Positions 1-8,800 are shown, numbered from the stretch's first letter. The stretch is 35,697 bases of DNA from Acidobacteriota bacterium (GCA_016871155.1 VFZO01000031.1:1-35697); one strand, 5' to 3'. The notes: generated by a model not told the origin, from the sequence alone. Numbers and translations: made by a program.

Positions 1-2
1 AA

Positions 3-1745
3 GACATCCTGGAGACGAACCCGAACGATCTGACGGCGCGCCGGGTACTTGGACGGATCTCATCGCGGCTGATTGGCGACCCGCAGCAGCGCGGGCTGAA
101 TCAGAAGATGCTGGACCAGGCGTTGGAACATTACAAGAAAATCGCAGAGCTGGAGCCCCAGGACATCGATGCGCTTTTGATGCTGGGCCGCCTCCAGAAG
201 CTGGCGCACAATTCGGTGGATTCGAAAAACGCCTACGAGAAGGCGTTGCAGGTGGATCCGGAGAACGTGGATGCGATGAGCGGCCTGGCGATGGTGTTCG
301 CCGATCTGGGCGATACGACGCGTGCGGCCGAATTGCTGAAGAAAGTCGCCGACAAGAGCCCGAATCTGCGCACGCTGACGCAGTTGGCCGACGCCTATGA
401 GCAGATGCGCGAGTACAAGTTGGCCGGGCAGACATTGAAGCGTGCTGTGGATATGCAGCCGGAAAACGCCGAACTGCGCCGCGCCTACGCGAATCTGCTC
501 GTGCAGTCGGAGGACTTTTCCGGCGCCGTGAAGGAGTTCGAAGGAATTGTGGAGGACGAGCCGCGCGACGGCGCGTCCTGGCTGCGGCTCTCCCAACTGC
601 ACCTGCAAATGGGGCAGACCGAGAAGGGACTGGAGGCCCACAAGAAAGCGGCCGAGCTGGATCCCAACAGCCTGGAGGTTCGCTACAACGCGGTGAACAT
701 CGCCGAAGGGCAGGGCAAGCTGGACGAGGCGATCAAGGAGATGAAGGCCGTGCTGACGGACCCGAATACGCGGGCGCTGGCCACGAATCCGGAGTCGAAG
801 CGGAACCGCGTGAGGCTGTTGGAGCGGCTGGCGTTGCTCTACCGGAACAACGAACAGTTCGCCGACGCGGCGTCGACGTTCAAGGAAGTGGGCGATTTGG
901 ACTCGAAGGAGTTCGGAGCCCGGGCGGCCGCCCAGGTGGCGGAGACCTGGCGCCAGGGGCGCGACTACTCCCGCTCCGTTTCGGAGGCCGATGAGGCATT
1001 GAAGAAGTTTCCTGGCGACCGGATGATTCGTTCCATTCGCGCGACATCCTTGGTGGAGATGGGACGGACAAAGGAAGCGATCGACGATGTGAAGTCGATG
1101 CTCGACGGGAAGTCCGACCGCGAGACCTATCAGCAACTGGCGCAGCTCTACGACCGGACCAAGAATTACGGCGAGATGGCGAAGGCGTTGGACGCGGCGG
1201 AAAAGCTGTCGAAGAACGACGAGGAGCGCGAGGCCGTGTGGTTCAGCCGAGGCTCCATGTTGGAACGGCAGAAGAAGTTCGACGAGGCGGAGCGCGAGTT
1301 CCGGCGGATTCTGGAGAAGAATCCGAACAACCCGGGCGCGCTGAACTACCTGGGGTACATGCTGGCCGACCGCAACGTAAAGCTCGCTGAAGCGGAGAAG
1401 ATGATCGCCAAAGCGCTGGAACTTGAACCGGGCAACGGCGCCTATCTCGATTCGCTGGGTTGGGCGCAGTTCCGGCTTGGCAAGTATACGGAGGCGGAGG
1501 CGTCGCTCAAGTCGGCCGCGCAGAAGCATCCGAAGGATCCGACGATTCAGGATCACCTGGGCGACGTGTACCTGCGGGCGGGGAAGCTGAAGGAAGCGAT
1601 TTCGGCGTGGGAACGGTCGGTAAAAGCGTGGCAGGTAGCGTCCGCGCCGGACCGCGAGACGGTGGACATCGCAAAGGTTCAGAAGAAACTGGAAGGTGCG
1701 AAGACGCGCCTGGCTCGCGAAACGGGCCGCGGAGAAAAGAACTAA
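3..1745 (+). CDS. Tetratricopeptide-repeat protein, 5' end cut by the window
   Basis: The frame is open from base 3 without a start, so the true start lies upstream; the ATG at 108 is internal. About 580 residues are visible, almost entirely 34-residue TPR helix pairs with the usual signature spacing (a Leu-Gly-Arg repeat near the visible N-terminus, then several copies of the N-P-x-x-x-x-A-x-x-x-L-G type). The last repeats carry the N-Y-L-G-Y and D-S-L-G-W elements common in large bacterial TPR proteins. The C-terminus is a Lys/Arg/Glu-rich helix. TPR arrays are protein-binding scaffolds; no enzymatic domain is visible. The stop lies 6 bp before the receiver-XRE regulator, so the two are probably cotranscribed. 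The partner and the location in the cell are unknown, because the N-terminus that would show a signal peptide is missing. Confidence 0.9.
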   Translation, partial: DILETNPNDLTARRVLGRISSRLIGDPQQRGLNQKMLDQALEHYKKIAELEPQDIDALLMLGRLQKLAHNSVDSKNAYEKALQVDPENVDAMSGLAMVFADLGDTTRAAELLKKVADKSPNLRTLTQLADAYEQMREYKLAGQTLKRAVDMQPENAELRRAYANLLVQSEDFSGAVKEFEGIVEDEPRDGASWLRLSQLHLQMGQTEKGLEAHKKAAELDPNSLEVRYNAVNIAEGQGKLDEAIKEMKAVLTDPNTRALATNPESKRNRVRLLERLALLYRNNEQFADAASTFKEVGDLDSKEFGARAAAQVAETWRQGRDYSRSVSEADEALKKFPGDRMIRSIRATSLVEMGRTKEAIDDVKSMLDGKSDRETYQQLAQLYDRTKNYGEMAKALDAAEKLSKNDEEREAVWFSRGSMLERQKKFDEAEREFRRILEKNPNNPGALNYLGYMLADRNVKLAEAEKMIAKALELEPGNGAYLDSLGWAQFRLGKYTEAEASLKSAAQKHPKDPTIQDHLGDVYLRAGKLKEAISAWERSVKAWQVASAPDRETVDIAKVQKKLEGAKTRLARETGRGEKN

Positions 1746-1751
1746 CGCCCT

Positions 1752-2381
1752 ATGGCCGCCGAGACCGCTCCGGCGGAAGCGACGATCGACATCGCCATCC
1801 TTGACGACGATCTGGATTTCCGCAACTACATGGAGGACGTGCTCCGCGACGAAGGAAACTACACGGTCCGGACGTTCACGCATCCGGACGATCTGTTTCT
1901 GGCGGCGGAGCAGCAACTGCCGGACATCGTGCTGCTGGACATGAAGATGGGCGAGTTCCGCGGCGACTCTGTACTGGAGCAGTTGCAGGCGCGCTGGCCG
2001 GGGTTGTGCGTGATCATCGTGACCGGCTACCCGTCCTACGAGGACATGCGGAAGACGTTCAAGCTGAACGTTTTCGACTACATCACGAAGCCGTTTTCGC
2101 TGGCGCAACTGCGGCAGGTGTTGAAGAACGCGATCGAGACCAAGGAACTCGGCAAAACACCCCAGGACCGCCTTCGAGAGCGGCTGGGACACCGGATCAA
2201 GATGCTGCGGGTGGAGCGCGATTGGTCTTTGAAGGATCTGGCATCGTCCACCAAGCTCAGCGTGTCCCAGATCAGCGCGATTGAGCGGGGCACGCATTTG
2301 CCTTCGATGGAGTCGCTGCTGTTGTTATCGAAAGCCTTCGACAAGCGCCCCAGCGAAGTCTTGCAGTCGATCGATTTTTAA
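1752..2381 (+). CDS. Response regulator with receiver domain fused to an XRE-type helix-turn-helix
   Basis: The protein has 209 residues. Residues about 12-130 form a CheY-like receiver: acidic cluster D18/D19/D20, phosphoacceptor D63 in LLDMK, T91 in VTGY and K113 in TKP are all present. Residues about 147-205 form an XRE/HTH_3 domain (HRIKMLRVERDWSLKDLA, then SQISAIERG and PSMESLLLLSKAF). Receivers are usually paired with OmpR, NarL or Fis-type outputs, so the XRE output is uncommon. The expected role is phosphorylation-dependent transcription control; no cognate histidine kinase is in the window. The gene starts 6 bp after the TPR gene. Its TAA shares bases with the stop of the convergent HupE gene (2378-2381), leaving no room for a terminator between them. 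Confidence 0.9.
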   Translation: MAAETAPAEATIDIAILDDDLDFRNYMEDVLRDEGNYTVRTFTHPDDLFLAAEQQLPDIVLLDMKMGEFRGDSVLEQLQARWPGLCVIIVTGYPSYEDMRKTFKLNVFDYITKPFSLAQLRQVLKNAIETKELGKTPQDRLRERLGHRIKMLRVERDWSLKDLASSTKLSVSQISAIERGTHLPSMESLLLLSKAFDKRPSEVLQSIDF

Positions 2382-3313
2382 GCCGCGATCCGTTCGATGG
2401 TCCAATAGAGAGCCGCCAGTGCAATGGCAGCCGATGCCGGCGTGGCCACCTTGGCATGGAAGCGTCCGAACGCCACCGCGGCCAGCGCGATGACGGCGAG
2501 TTGGCCGGCCTCTACGCCGGCGTTGAACGAGAGGAGCGCCGTGAAGAAGGAGCTGGCCGGCATACCCGCCTCGCTCAGCACGCCCGCAAAACCAAGGCCA
2601 TGGAGCAGGCCGAAGACGAAAATGAGCGCCAGACGCCACGGCTTCAGCTCGCGCAAGAAGATATTCTCGATGGCCACATAGGCGATCGAGAGCGCGATAA
2701 GCGGTTCCACAACGGACGGACTGACGCGGACCAGGCCGTACATCGACAGGCCAAGCGTAATAGAGTGGGCGAGCGTGAAGGCCGTGACCTGCAGGAGAAG
2801 TGTGCGGGTCCGCAGCGAAAGCAGACACAGGCCGAGGACGAAGAGTACGTGATCCAGGCCATGGGGAAGGATGTGCGTAAAGCCGAGGCCCAGGTAGCGC
2901 GCCGCGAGTTGCCAGGCGGTTTCCGCCGGCGCGGCAATCAGGGGCAGCGTATCCGTCGTGTCGCCGCCTTCAATCCAAAGGGTCCTTCCATCGACCGTGA
3001 GCGAGTACGTGGTGAAGGTCCAGCCATAGCGGAATTGGAACGTCTTGGCGCCGGCTGGGTAGAGACCCGTAAGCTGAATGGTTCCGTTTTCATGCCGTAG
3101 CGACGGGACAAACGGCACACCATCGAATTGAAGCTGGATTCGAGTGAGCAGCGTTTGCGCGGGCGCTCCGTCGAGCTTCTCGGCCAGGTTCTCCGGGTCT
3201 GTCGTGATCTGAATTACATAGCGCCGGTCCGCGGTGAACGACGCGGTGGCGCGGGTGGTGCCAATTTCATGGGCGCCGAGTGTGAGAAACGAAGCGAACA
3301 GAAGGAGTTTCAT
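2378..3313 (-). CDS. HupE/UreJ family membrane protein
   Basis: The protein has 311 residues. A signal-like N-terminus is followed by a soluble beta-rich region (to about residue 125) and then six to seven predicted membrane segments. His-rich membrane motifs typical of HupE/UreJ are visible: GFTHILPHGLDH (H147, H151, H155), TLAHS (H183), LLHGLGFAG (H238) and FNAGVEAGQ. The family is associated with nickel handling for hydrogenase and urease, but no such enzyme is nearby, so the metal and direction of transport are unknown here. Its ATG overlaps the stop of the DUF4198 gene by 4 bp, which implies translational coupling. Proteins with this extended N-terminus are a subgroup of unknown function. 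Confidence 0.88.
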   Translation of the reverse strand: MKLLLFASFLTLGAHEIGTTRATASFTADRRYVIQITTDPENLAEKLDGAPAQTLLTRIQLQFDGVPFVPSLRHENGTIQLTGLYPAGAKTFQFRYGWTFTTYSLTVDGRTLWIEGGDTTDTLPLIAAPAETAWQLAARYLGLGFTHILPHGLDHVLFVLGLCLLSLRTRTLLLQVTAFTLAHSITLGLSMYGLVRVSPSVVEPLIALSIAYVAIENIFLRELKPWRLALIFVFGLLHGLGFAGVLSEAGMPASSFFTALLSFNAGVEAGQLAVIALAAVAFGRFHAKVATPASAAIALAALYWTIERIAA

Positions 3314-4017
3314 GGCAGTTCAAAGGTGAGCGAAGCCCAGTAGCTGTGATAGTCGGCCGGATCGGACGGGATCATGTGGACGGCTTTGATGAGCCAAAGC
3401 CCGCTGGCCTTCAGAGGTAGCCGCACACGGCCCAGTTTGTCGGTGCGGGCCGAGACTTTTTCGCCCGGCGCGGCGCGATTCAGCGCGACCACCAGCGCGT
3501 TGGTGAGCGGCCTGTCGCGATAGACCAGCCGGACGGGCAGCGAGGCGCCTGGCGTGAGCAGATACGGATTCTTCTCGGCGATGAGTTCCAGCGGAAAGCC
3601 GAGCGCTGTGTCGCGCTGCGAGGCGTTGGCCGGCCCGGTAAGCACGAGACTCTTCGCGCAGCGGGAGAAATTTTCCTTGATCGTCGTTTTGCCGGCAGGC
3701 CGGATGAATTCCAGCCCTTCCTCGCCCAAATACTGCTTGAATTTTTCGAGGGGCAACTCTACATCGTTCGGTTTGCTGAAGTAGCCGATACGGTGGAGGC
3801 CGGCCGACTCGGCGCGAAAGCGGCCGTGAATCGGGGTGGCGTTGAATTCGAAGCGGTGGATGCGGGCCGGGTCGTAGGCGATCACGTCTCCAATGAGCTG
3901 TTCGCCGACCTTGAGTTTCACGTTGACGATTTGGCCCTCCTGGGGGCGGAAGGACGCGGGCTCGATCCACATGTCGTGGGCGGCGAGGGGAAGGATGAGA
4001 AGGAAGAGGAGTCGCAT
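3310..4017 (-). CDS. DUF4198 domain-containing exported protein
   Basis: The protein has 235 residues with a short hydrophobic N-terminal signal, then AHDMWIEPASF. That His-Asp-x-Trp-(I/L) start is the hallmark of the DUF4198 family, part of which is found beside nickel/cobalt transporters. The rest is beta-rich and ends in two Ig-like strands, including a segment reading LPVRLVYRDRPLTNALV. The mature His right after signal cleavage suggests metal binding, which is inference. No Shine-Dalgarno sequence is seen before the ATG; instead a strong stem-loop (4027-4057) ends 9 bp upstream. The 4-bp overlap with the HupE/UreJ gene and the shared metal-linked family theme suggest the two work together, perhaps in periplasmic metal capture and uptake. 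Confidence 0.85.
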   Translation of the reverse strand: MRLLFLLILPLAAHDMWIEPASFRPQEGQIVNVKLKVGEQLIGDVIAYDPARIHRFEFNATPIHGRFRAESAGLHRIGYFSKPNDVELPLEKFKQYLGEEGLEFIRPAGKTTIKENFSRCAKSLVLTGPANASQRDTALGFPLELIAEKNPYLLTPGASLPVRLVYRDRPLTNALVVALNRAAPGEKVSARTDKLGRVRLPLKASGLWLIKAVHMIPSDPADYHSYWASLTFELP

Positions 4018-4026
4018 TGGGGAAAT

Positions 4027-4057
4027 CCGGCGGCGCCGCTGGTTGCGGAGCCGCCGG
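4027..4057 (-). promoter_or_regulatory. Strong intercistronic stem-loop between the DUF4331 and DUF4198 genes
   Basis: The sequence CCGGCGGC (4027-4034) is repeated as its exact reverse complement at 4050-4057. Inside it, CCGC (4036-4039) pairs with GCGG (4045-4048), with one G/A mismatch and a 5-nt loop. That gives 12 paired bases in 31 nt, nearly all G-C. On the minus strand it lies between the DUF4331 stop and the DUF4198 start, ending 9 nt before the ATG. No U-tract follows, so it is not a standard intrinsic terminator. mRNA processing, stabilisation of the upstream message, or control of DUF4198 translation are possible roles. Confidence 0.55.
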
Positions 4058-4071
4058 TCGAGGTGGTCTAG

Positions 4072-5613
4072 CTAGTTCACGCTCGGAATATCAGGCTCGG
4101 TGGGAACGTTCGTTCCTCCGTGTCCTTGAAAAAGGCCCTGATGGGCCGGGGCCAGGAAGGGGAAGCGGTCAAGGTAGTTCTTGTCGTTGACTTCCACGCC
4201 CTTGGCGAGGCCGGCGCCGGGATCGCCGGCCGCGATCAGGCTGATCAGAACGGTGTTGACGTTCACCTGATTGCGGTTCGGCATGCTGCCCCCGCCCAGC
4301 CGGCGGCCGTTCGGGAAGCTGGAATCGATGGCGGCGTCCAGCGTGATGACGTCGCCTGTGGAGCCATCCTCGATCGGAATCGGCCGGCCGAGGTTCACCG
4401 CGTTGATGATATCGACGCGGGGGCCCTTCAGCTTCTCGACGGTGGCGGCCGGCAGGCCCAGCGCCTTGTAGACACCCAGGGTATCGAGGTCGCGGACCAG
4501 CACGGGGAACAGCACCTCAGCGCCGAAGTTGGAGACATCGTTCATCGGCGAGGTCCGGAGATAACGGGTCTGGCGGGCGGCGCCGATGAAGCCGGCGTTG
4601 AACAGCGGCAGCGCGTTGCGGCCAACCTGTACCCAGTTTCCACTGCCCTTAAGGCCGGTGATCACGTTTTCGCCATCCACCGTCTGCATGGACTGCCGGC
4701 TGACGGTCGTGTGAATGCGCAGCAGGCTGTCAGTGGAGTTGGCGAGGCCAACGCCATTGTGCGGAATGCCTTGGGGGAACACGTCGGCCATGGGGATTTC
4801 AATGGCGATGGAGAAGACATTGAACCCGGTGAAGACATCGCGGATGGTGCCCTTGCGCGCGCCGGCCAGGCCACCCAGGTCGCTCTTGCCCAGGTTCACC
4901 AGATCGAAGATGCCCTTTTCGTCGAGTTGATAAGGATCGTCGAATTGACCCGCGATGACTCGGCCGCCGTTGGAAAGCTTGTGGATGTACCTATCCACGA
5001 ACGCCTGATTGTAGAGGCCGGCTTCGCGGATGGAGGAGTCGCCCGAGTCGTAGCCCTTGAACGGTCCAAGGCCGTAGACGAGACGGTCGGTTTGCGGCCC
5101 ATGGTTGTTCGGCAGCACGTCGACGCCGTCGGCCAGAACGACATCGTTGTCGCCGTTCTGGTTCTCAGAGCCGGCCACACGCCAGACGGTCAGCTTTTCG
5201 GTGCCCCCGGAGAGCTGCCACAGCAGTTCGTTGGGGCCGCCGACAGCATCCTTGGCAGTGGGCGCCTTGGCGGCCGGCAGGGTGTTCTTGAACTCCACGC
5301 GATAGACAATGCGGTCCCGAAGGCTCGTCCCTTTCGCGATGTGGAATTCATATCTATAGCCGTTGCACGCGCGCAGGCCATGGTTGCCCTGGCCCGGTTC
5401 GTGCAACGGGTAGAAATTCATGATCATGTACAGCTTGTCGTGCGCGCCGTCGGAGACCCACGCATAGGTATCCGTCTGGTCGGCACAGGGTTCATTGAGC
5501 ACAGCGAGAGCTTCGCGATGGCTGGACGCATGGAGAGCCGTCGCGAACAATCCGGCCGTGAGCAGCCCTTGGGCGGCCCTCGTTACGTTGCTGAATAGCC
5601 TTGTTTGTCGCAT
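4072..5613 (-). CDS. DUF4331 domain-containing exported protein
   Basis: The start was set at the ATG ending at 5613 because an AAGGAA ribosome-binding site lies 6-8 nt upstream and a signal peptide follows (residues about 1-28, ending ATALHA). The frame continues upstream to 5721, but that part has no signal-like character. The product has 513 residues. The mature protein begins SSHREA, the typical start of DUF4331, followed by the family's D-x-T-D-x-Y-A-W/F-V pattern (DQTDTYAWVSDG), a YRYEFHI strand and an NRNQVNVNTVLI segment near the C-terminus. The biochemical function of DUF4331 is unknown. It is first in a minus-strand run with DUF4198 and HupE/UreJ, and the CehA/McbA-like gene lies 82 bp upstream. 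Confidence 0.85.
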   Translation of the reverse strand: MRQTRLFSNVTRAAQGLLTAGLFATALHASSHREALAVLNEPCADQTDTYAWVSDGAHDKLYMIMNFYPLHEPGQGNHGLRACNGYRYEFHIAKGTSLRDRIVYRVEFKNTLPAAKAPTAKDAVGGPNELLWQLSGGTEKLTVWRVAGSENQNGDNDVVLADGVDVLPNNHGPQTDRLVYGLGPFKGYDSGDSSIREAGLYNQAFVDRYIHKLSNGGRVIAGQFDDPYQLDEKGIFDLVNLGKSDLGGLAGARKGTIRDVFTGFNVFSIAIEIPMADVFPQGIPHNGVGLANSTDSLLRIHTTVSRQSMQTVDGENVITGLKGSGNWVQVGRNALPLFNAGFIGAARQTRYLRTSPMNDVSNFGAEVLFPVLVRDLDTLGVYKALGLPAATVEKLKGPRVDIINAVNLGRPIPIEDGSTGDVITLDAAIDSSFPNGRRLGGGSMPNRNQVNVNTVLISLIAAGDPGAGLAKGVEVNDKNYLDRFPFLAPAHQGLFQGHGGTNVPTEPDIPSVN

Positions 5614-5695
5614 ATTTTCCTTGTAGAAGTGGCAGCCTTCCCGGCCGCCTAGTTTCACACAACGGTTATACGGCACCACCCGAAGATCGGATTGA

Positions 5696-7210
5696 CTATT
5701 TCCTGAGAATGTCCAGAGCACGCCCGGCAGCGGCGAAGAACTCGTCGCGCTCTGCGGCGGTGGCGAACGGAAGTTTTGCCGACTTGTAATATTCGATCTC
5801 GGCGGCCCAACGCCTGGCGTAGGCCTCGCGGGCGCCGGCGGCCCGCACCGGCCGATTCTCGTGCAACACGTAGACAGGGTTGGTGTGGGCCTGAATTTCA
5901 GGTTCGCCTTCCTCCTTCTTCGCCACGGCGCGGGCGGCGAACCAGGCGCTCTCGCCCTGGGGAATTGGCGCGGCTACGGCGTTCGAGTTCGCGGCGCTCG
6001 CGACGATTTCGCCGTTCCGGATAATCTCAATCCGCTCAATGGGCCGGAAGAACTCGGCGCGCGCCCTGACGGTGGCTCCTGCGGTTTCTATCTCGACAAT
6101 CGGCCCGTTGGACACCGTCACCACGCCATTTCGAATGCCGTTCGCCCAGGACTCGTAGGCGGATGCGCCCGCCCGGCCCTTCACCAGGGTCCGCTCCGGG
6201 CCGAGCAAAGGTAGCCACTTGGGCCAGGGAACCGCCCGGCCAAGCGGGACCGGAAAATCGCTGCCCGCAATGCCGGTGACGCGGAAGCCGGCGTTGAGCA
6301 GTTCGTACCATTCGGCGGCCCAGAGCTTGCCGAACTGAAAGACTTCAAGAAAATCGAGGTTGCCCAGCGCGAGATCCATCGGCAGGGTGGAGTGGGCCAT
6401 CGATCCATGAAAGTGAGCGAAACCGGTTAGCGCGCCCGCACCCCTGCCCTTATCGAAGATTTTGGCGGGGTACGGATAGGCGGCGGGAGCGTTCGAATAC
6501 ATGCTGCCCACGCTCAACGGGCGGATGAGTTCGCGCCCGCCCAGGAGGTTGATGTGGCCGTAGAGCTCCGAACGGGACTCCTGACCGGACCGGATCGAAT
6601 AGCCCTTGGACCGCGCCTCTCCGGCTACTCCAAAAGCGTATTGCGGCGAGGCGTCCACCTGACGCTGGAGCTGAAGAAAATTTCCGACCGAAAGGTCCTC
6701 GGCTTCCAGCCATTTCAGGAATACGGCATTATCTTCCCGCGTTCTGGGGAGGTGGATGTGGTCGTCGCCGGAGATCCAGTTTTGCGAGGCGGAAGCCCAG
6801 CGGTTGAGCGTCAATTGGACCCCGCGGGATTCTCCGGCTTTCAGCTCGAACTCTTGAACGGCCGGGGTGTAAAAGAGCCCTCGCGTGGCCTCCACACGAT
6901 ACTGTCCGGGAGGAAGGTCGAACTCGGCGGTTCCGTCGAGCAGGAAGAAATGCGATTGGTCGTGCGCGACCACCTCCAGGGTCCTAGGTTGTGCGTTGGC
7001 GCGCCACATCGTGTCCCGGTAAAAGAGGTCGATCTTGATGGGCAGGATGGCGTCGACGGGATGGAGGCGGAATGGCCGGTCGTTCTTGAACAGATAAACG
7101 CGGGCGGCTTGGCCGGTGGAGAGCGACAGCCGGGCGGAGCCATGCAGGCGCTGGCGCTGGGCCAGGACCAGGAGCAGAGCGCAGGCGAGAAAGAGACAGG
7201 CGCGTTTCAT
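5696..7210 (-). CDS. CehA/McbA-like PHP-fold metallohydrolase, exported
   Basis: The ATG ending at 7210 is preferred over an upstream one because it gives a clean signal peptide (MKRACLFLACALLLVLAQ). The product has 504 residues. Residues about 25-135 form a beta-sandwich N-terminal domain. The metal-binding signature GDDHIH (D149-H153) follows and opens the PHP-like domain, with later candidate ligands in AHFHG and GSDFP. CehA and McbA hydrolyse carbaryl, but this exported family is broad and the natural substrate is unknown. The C-terminal part has an Ig-like strand set (EIIRNGEIV). No clear Shine-Dalgarno is visible. It may be cotranscribed with the DUF4331 gene downstream (82-bp gap). Confidence 0.8.
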   Translation of the reverse strand: MKRACLFLACALLLVLAQRQRLHGSARLSLSTGQAARVYLFKNDRPFRLHPVDAILPIKIDLFYRDTMWRANAQPRTLEVVAHDQSHFFLLDGTAEFDLPPGQYRVEATRGLFYTPAVQEFELKAGESRGVQLTLNRWASASQNWISGDDHIHLPRTREDNAVFLKWLEAEDLSVGNFLQLQRQVDASPQYAFGVAGEARSKGYSIRSGQESRSELYGHINLLGGRELIRPLSVGSMYSNAPAAYPYPAKIFDKGRGAGALTGFAHFHGSMAHSTLPMDLALGNLDFLEVFQFGKLWAAEWYELLNAGFRVTGIAGSDFPVPLGRAVPWPKWLPLLGPERTLVKGRAGASAYESWANGIRNGVVTVSNGPIVEIETAGATVRARAEFFRPIERIEIIRNGEIVASAANSNAVAAPIPQGESAWFAARAVAKKEEGEPEIQAHTNPVYVLHENRPVRAAGAREAYARRWAAEIEYYKSAKLPFATAAERDEFFAAAGRALDILRK

Positions 7211-7274
7211 TGGAAGGAGGCGATTGAAATATACCACTTCAGGGGAGATCCAGCCGCCGCGCGACAATGGAGGA

Positions 7275-7865
7275 ATGTCTTTTCACGATCCTCATGTGAC
7301 GTTGAGCAAAATCTATACCCGGACCGGCGATGAGGGCAAGACCGCTCTGGTGGGCGGCCAGCGTGTCTTCAAGAACGACGGCCGGATAGAGGCCTACGGC
7401 GATGTGGATGAGTTGAACGCGGCGGTCGGGCTGGCCGTGCTCTCGGTGCCGGAGAAATTCCACCTGATGAAAGCCCAACTCGTGCGGGTGCAGCACGAGC
7501 TGTTCAACCTCGGGTCCCAGTTGGCGACTCGCCCCGAGGATCTGCATCCGAAGCAACCGGTGATTCTGGAGGAGGACGTCACGCGGCTGGAGGCGGAGAT
7601 CGATCAGATGAACGAGCATCTGCCGCCGCTGAAGAGCTTTGTGCTGCCCGGCGGGTGCCGGTTAAACGCCGAACTGCATGTGTGCCGGACGATTTGCCGC
7701 CGGGCCGAGCGAAGACTGATCACGTTGGCGCAAAAGGAATCCGTCGCTCCCGTAGCGGTGCGCTATTTGAACCGGTTAAGCGACTACCTGTTCGTAATGA
7801 GCAGGCAAGCCAGCCGGTTGCTGCAAGAACCCGAAGTACTGTGGAATCCCAATCACTCCGCGTAA
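7275..7865 (+). CDS. PduO-type cob(I)yrinic acid a,c-diamide adenosyltransferase
   Basis: The protein has 196 residues, the usual size for PduO/MMAB-type ATP:cob(I)alamin adenosyltransferases, and transfers the 5'-deoxyadenosyl group of ATP to cob(I)alamin. Evidence: N-terminal ATP-binding signature IYTRTGDEGKTALVGG (residues 13-28), then YGDVDELNAAVG. The central PGG-x-x-x-NAELHVCRTICRRAERR helix follows, then VAVRYLNRLSDYLFVMSR near the C-terminus. The start was chosen because GGAGG lies immediately upstream of the ATG at 7275. An open stretch upstream in the same frame is antisense to the start of the CehA/McbA-like gene and looks non-coding. The gene is divergent from that hydrolase. No B12-dependent enzyme is in the window. 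Confidence 0.93.
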   Translation: MSFHDPHVTLSKIYTRTGDEGKTALVGGQRVFKNDGRIEAYGDVDELNAAVGLAVLSVPEKFHLMKAQLVRVQHELFNLGSQLATRPEDLHPKQPVILEEDVTRLEAEIDQMNEHLPPLKSFVLPGGCRLNAELHVCRTICRRAERRLITLAQKESVAPVAVRYLNRLSDYLFVMSRQASRLLQEPEVLWNPNHSA

Positions 7866-8028
7866 GTTGTTGATTTATCGTGCCGGCTAGTACTGGTTGC
7901 GTGCCCGTTTCCTAGTCCTTCCGCTTCCAAAATGGGACTCGGTCCAGGTACGAACGCGCCGGTGCCGAGAACGTTAAAAGTCCGCAAACTGAGGATGTCC
8001 CCAACACCTTCTTGGAGCCTTCCCTCGG

Positions 8029-8793
8029 ATGCAACCCACGCTCATCACAATCATCGTCCCTTGCTACAACGAGATCGACGGCCTTCCCCAACTGTATCGC
8101 CGGCTTTCGGCCATGCGCGAAAACGGGCATATGCCTGGTTGGGAAGTACTGTTAGTGAATGACGGCTCGAAAGACGGAACGCGGGAAGCGATTAACCGGC
8201 TGACGGCGGAGAACGTTTGGATTCGAACGGTCCATCACGATACGAACAAGGGCCTGGGCGCAGCGATGCGAACGGGATTCGGGAACACACAGGCTCCCAT
8301 CGTGTGCACCATGGACAGTGATTGCACATTCGCTCCGGAGACGCTTCCGGCGATGGTGACGATGCTGCAAGCCGGGGCCGACATCGTAACGGCGTCGCCG
8401 TGGCATCCGGAAAGCGCGGAGGGCACCGTGCATCCGGTCCGGAAGATTCTGAGCCAGGGCGCATCCTGGGTCTACCGCCAGATTTTGGGCGATCAGGTGC
8501 ACAGCTTTACCCCGATGCACCGTGTGTACCGTCGCGAAGTTCTCAAGAAAGTGGCTTTCCACTCGAACAACTTCTCGGCGGTGGCAGAAGTGCTGATCCG
8601 GGCGATGTTTATGGGTTTCCGCGTGAAGGAAATGCCTATGCCTGTGGACCGGCGGCAGTTCGGCGTGTCGAAGATCAACGTCGCGCAATCCATACGCGCA
8701 CACATGTCGCTGATGCGGCTTGCGTCCTGGACGAAATTCACGATGTGGATGGAAGCCAAGCTGGCCGGCGGCCGGCTGGTGATTGAGGAGTAA
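8029..8793 (+). CDS. Family 2 glycosyltransferase, polyprenyl/dolichyl-phosphate mannose synthase-like
   Basis: The protein has 254 residues with a GT-A fold. The nucleotide-binding start IIVPCYNE (9-16), VNDGSKDGT (43-51) and the metal-binding D-x-D in MDSDCTF (95-101) are present. NKGLGAAMRTG matches the DPM1-like subgroup that transfers sugars to polyprenyl phosphate. There are no C-terminal membrane segments, so it is probably a peripheral membrane enzyme. It ends 7 bp before an FAD-dependent oxidoreductase, and a GAGGAG at the end of the gene serves as that gene's ribosome-binding site. The pair is likely coupled, perhaps in making or modifying a lipid-linked sugar. The 163 bp upstream (7866-8028) contain no obvious gene or promoter. 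Confidence 0.9.
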   Translation: MQPTLITIIVPCYNEIDGLPQLYRRLSAMRENGHMPGWEVLLVNDGSKDGTREAINRLTAENVWIRTVHHDTNKGLGAAMRTGFGNTQAPIVCTMDSDCTFAPETLPAMVTMLQAGADIVTASPWHPESAEGTVHPVRKILSQGASWVYRQILGDQVHSFTPMHRVYRREVLKKVAFHSNNFSAVAEVLIRAMFMGFRVKEMPMPVDRRQFGVSKINVAQSIRAHMSLMRLASWTKFTMWMEAKLAGGRLVIEE

Positions 8794-8800
8794 CGAAGCC

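Noticed and set aside
60..2297. 745-codon open frame antisense to the TPR and regulator genes
   Set aside because: It is the mirror of a high-GC coding region; the product is Arg/Leu/Gln/His-rich with no recognisable domain, and the opposite strand carries clear TPR and receiver-XRE proteins.
4120..5598. 492-codon plus-strand frame opposite the DUF4331 gene
   Set aside because: The minus strand carries the recognisable DUF4331 protein with signal peptide and ribosome-binding site; the plus frame has no domain.
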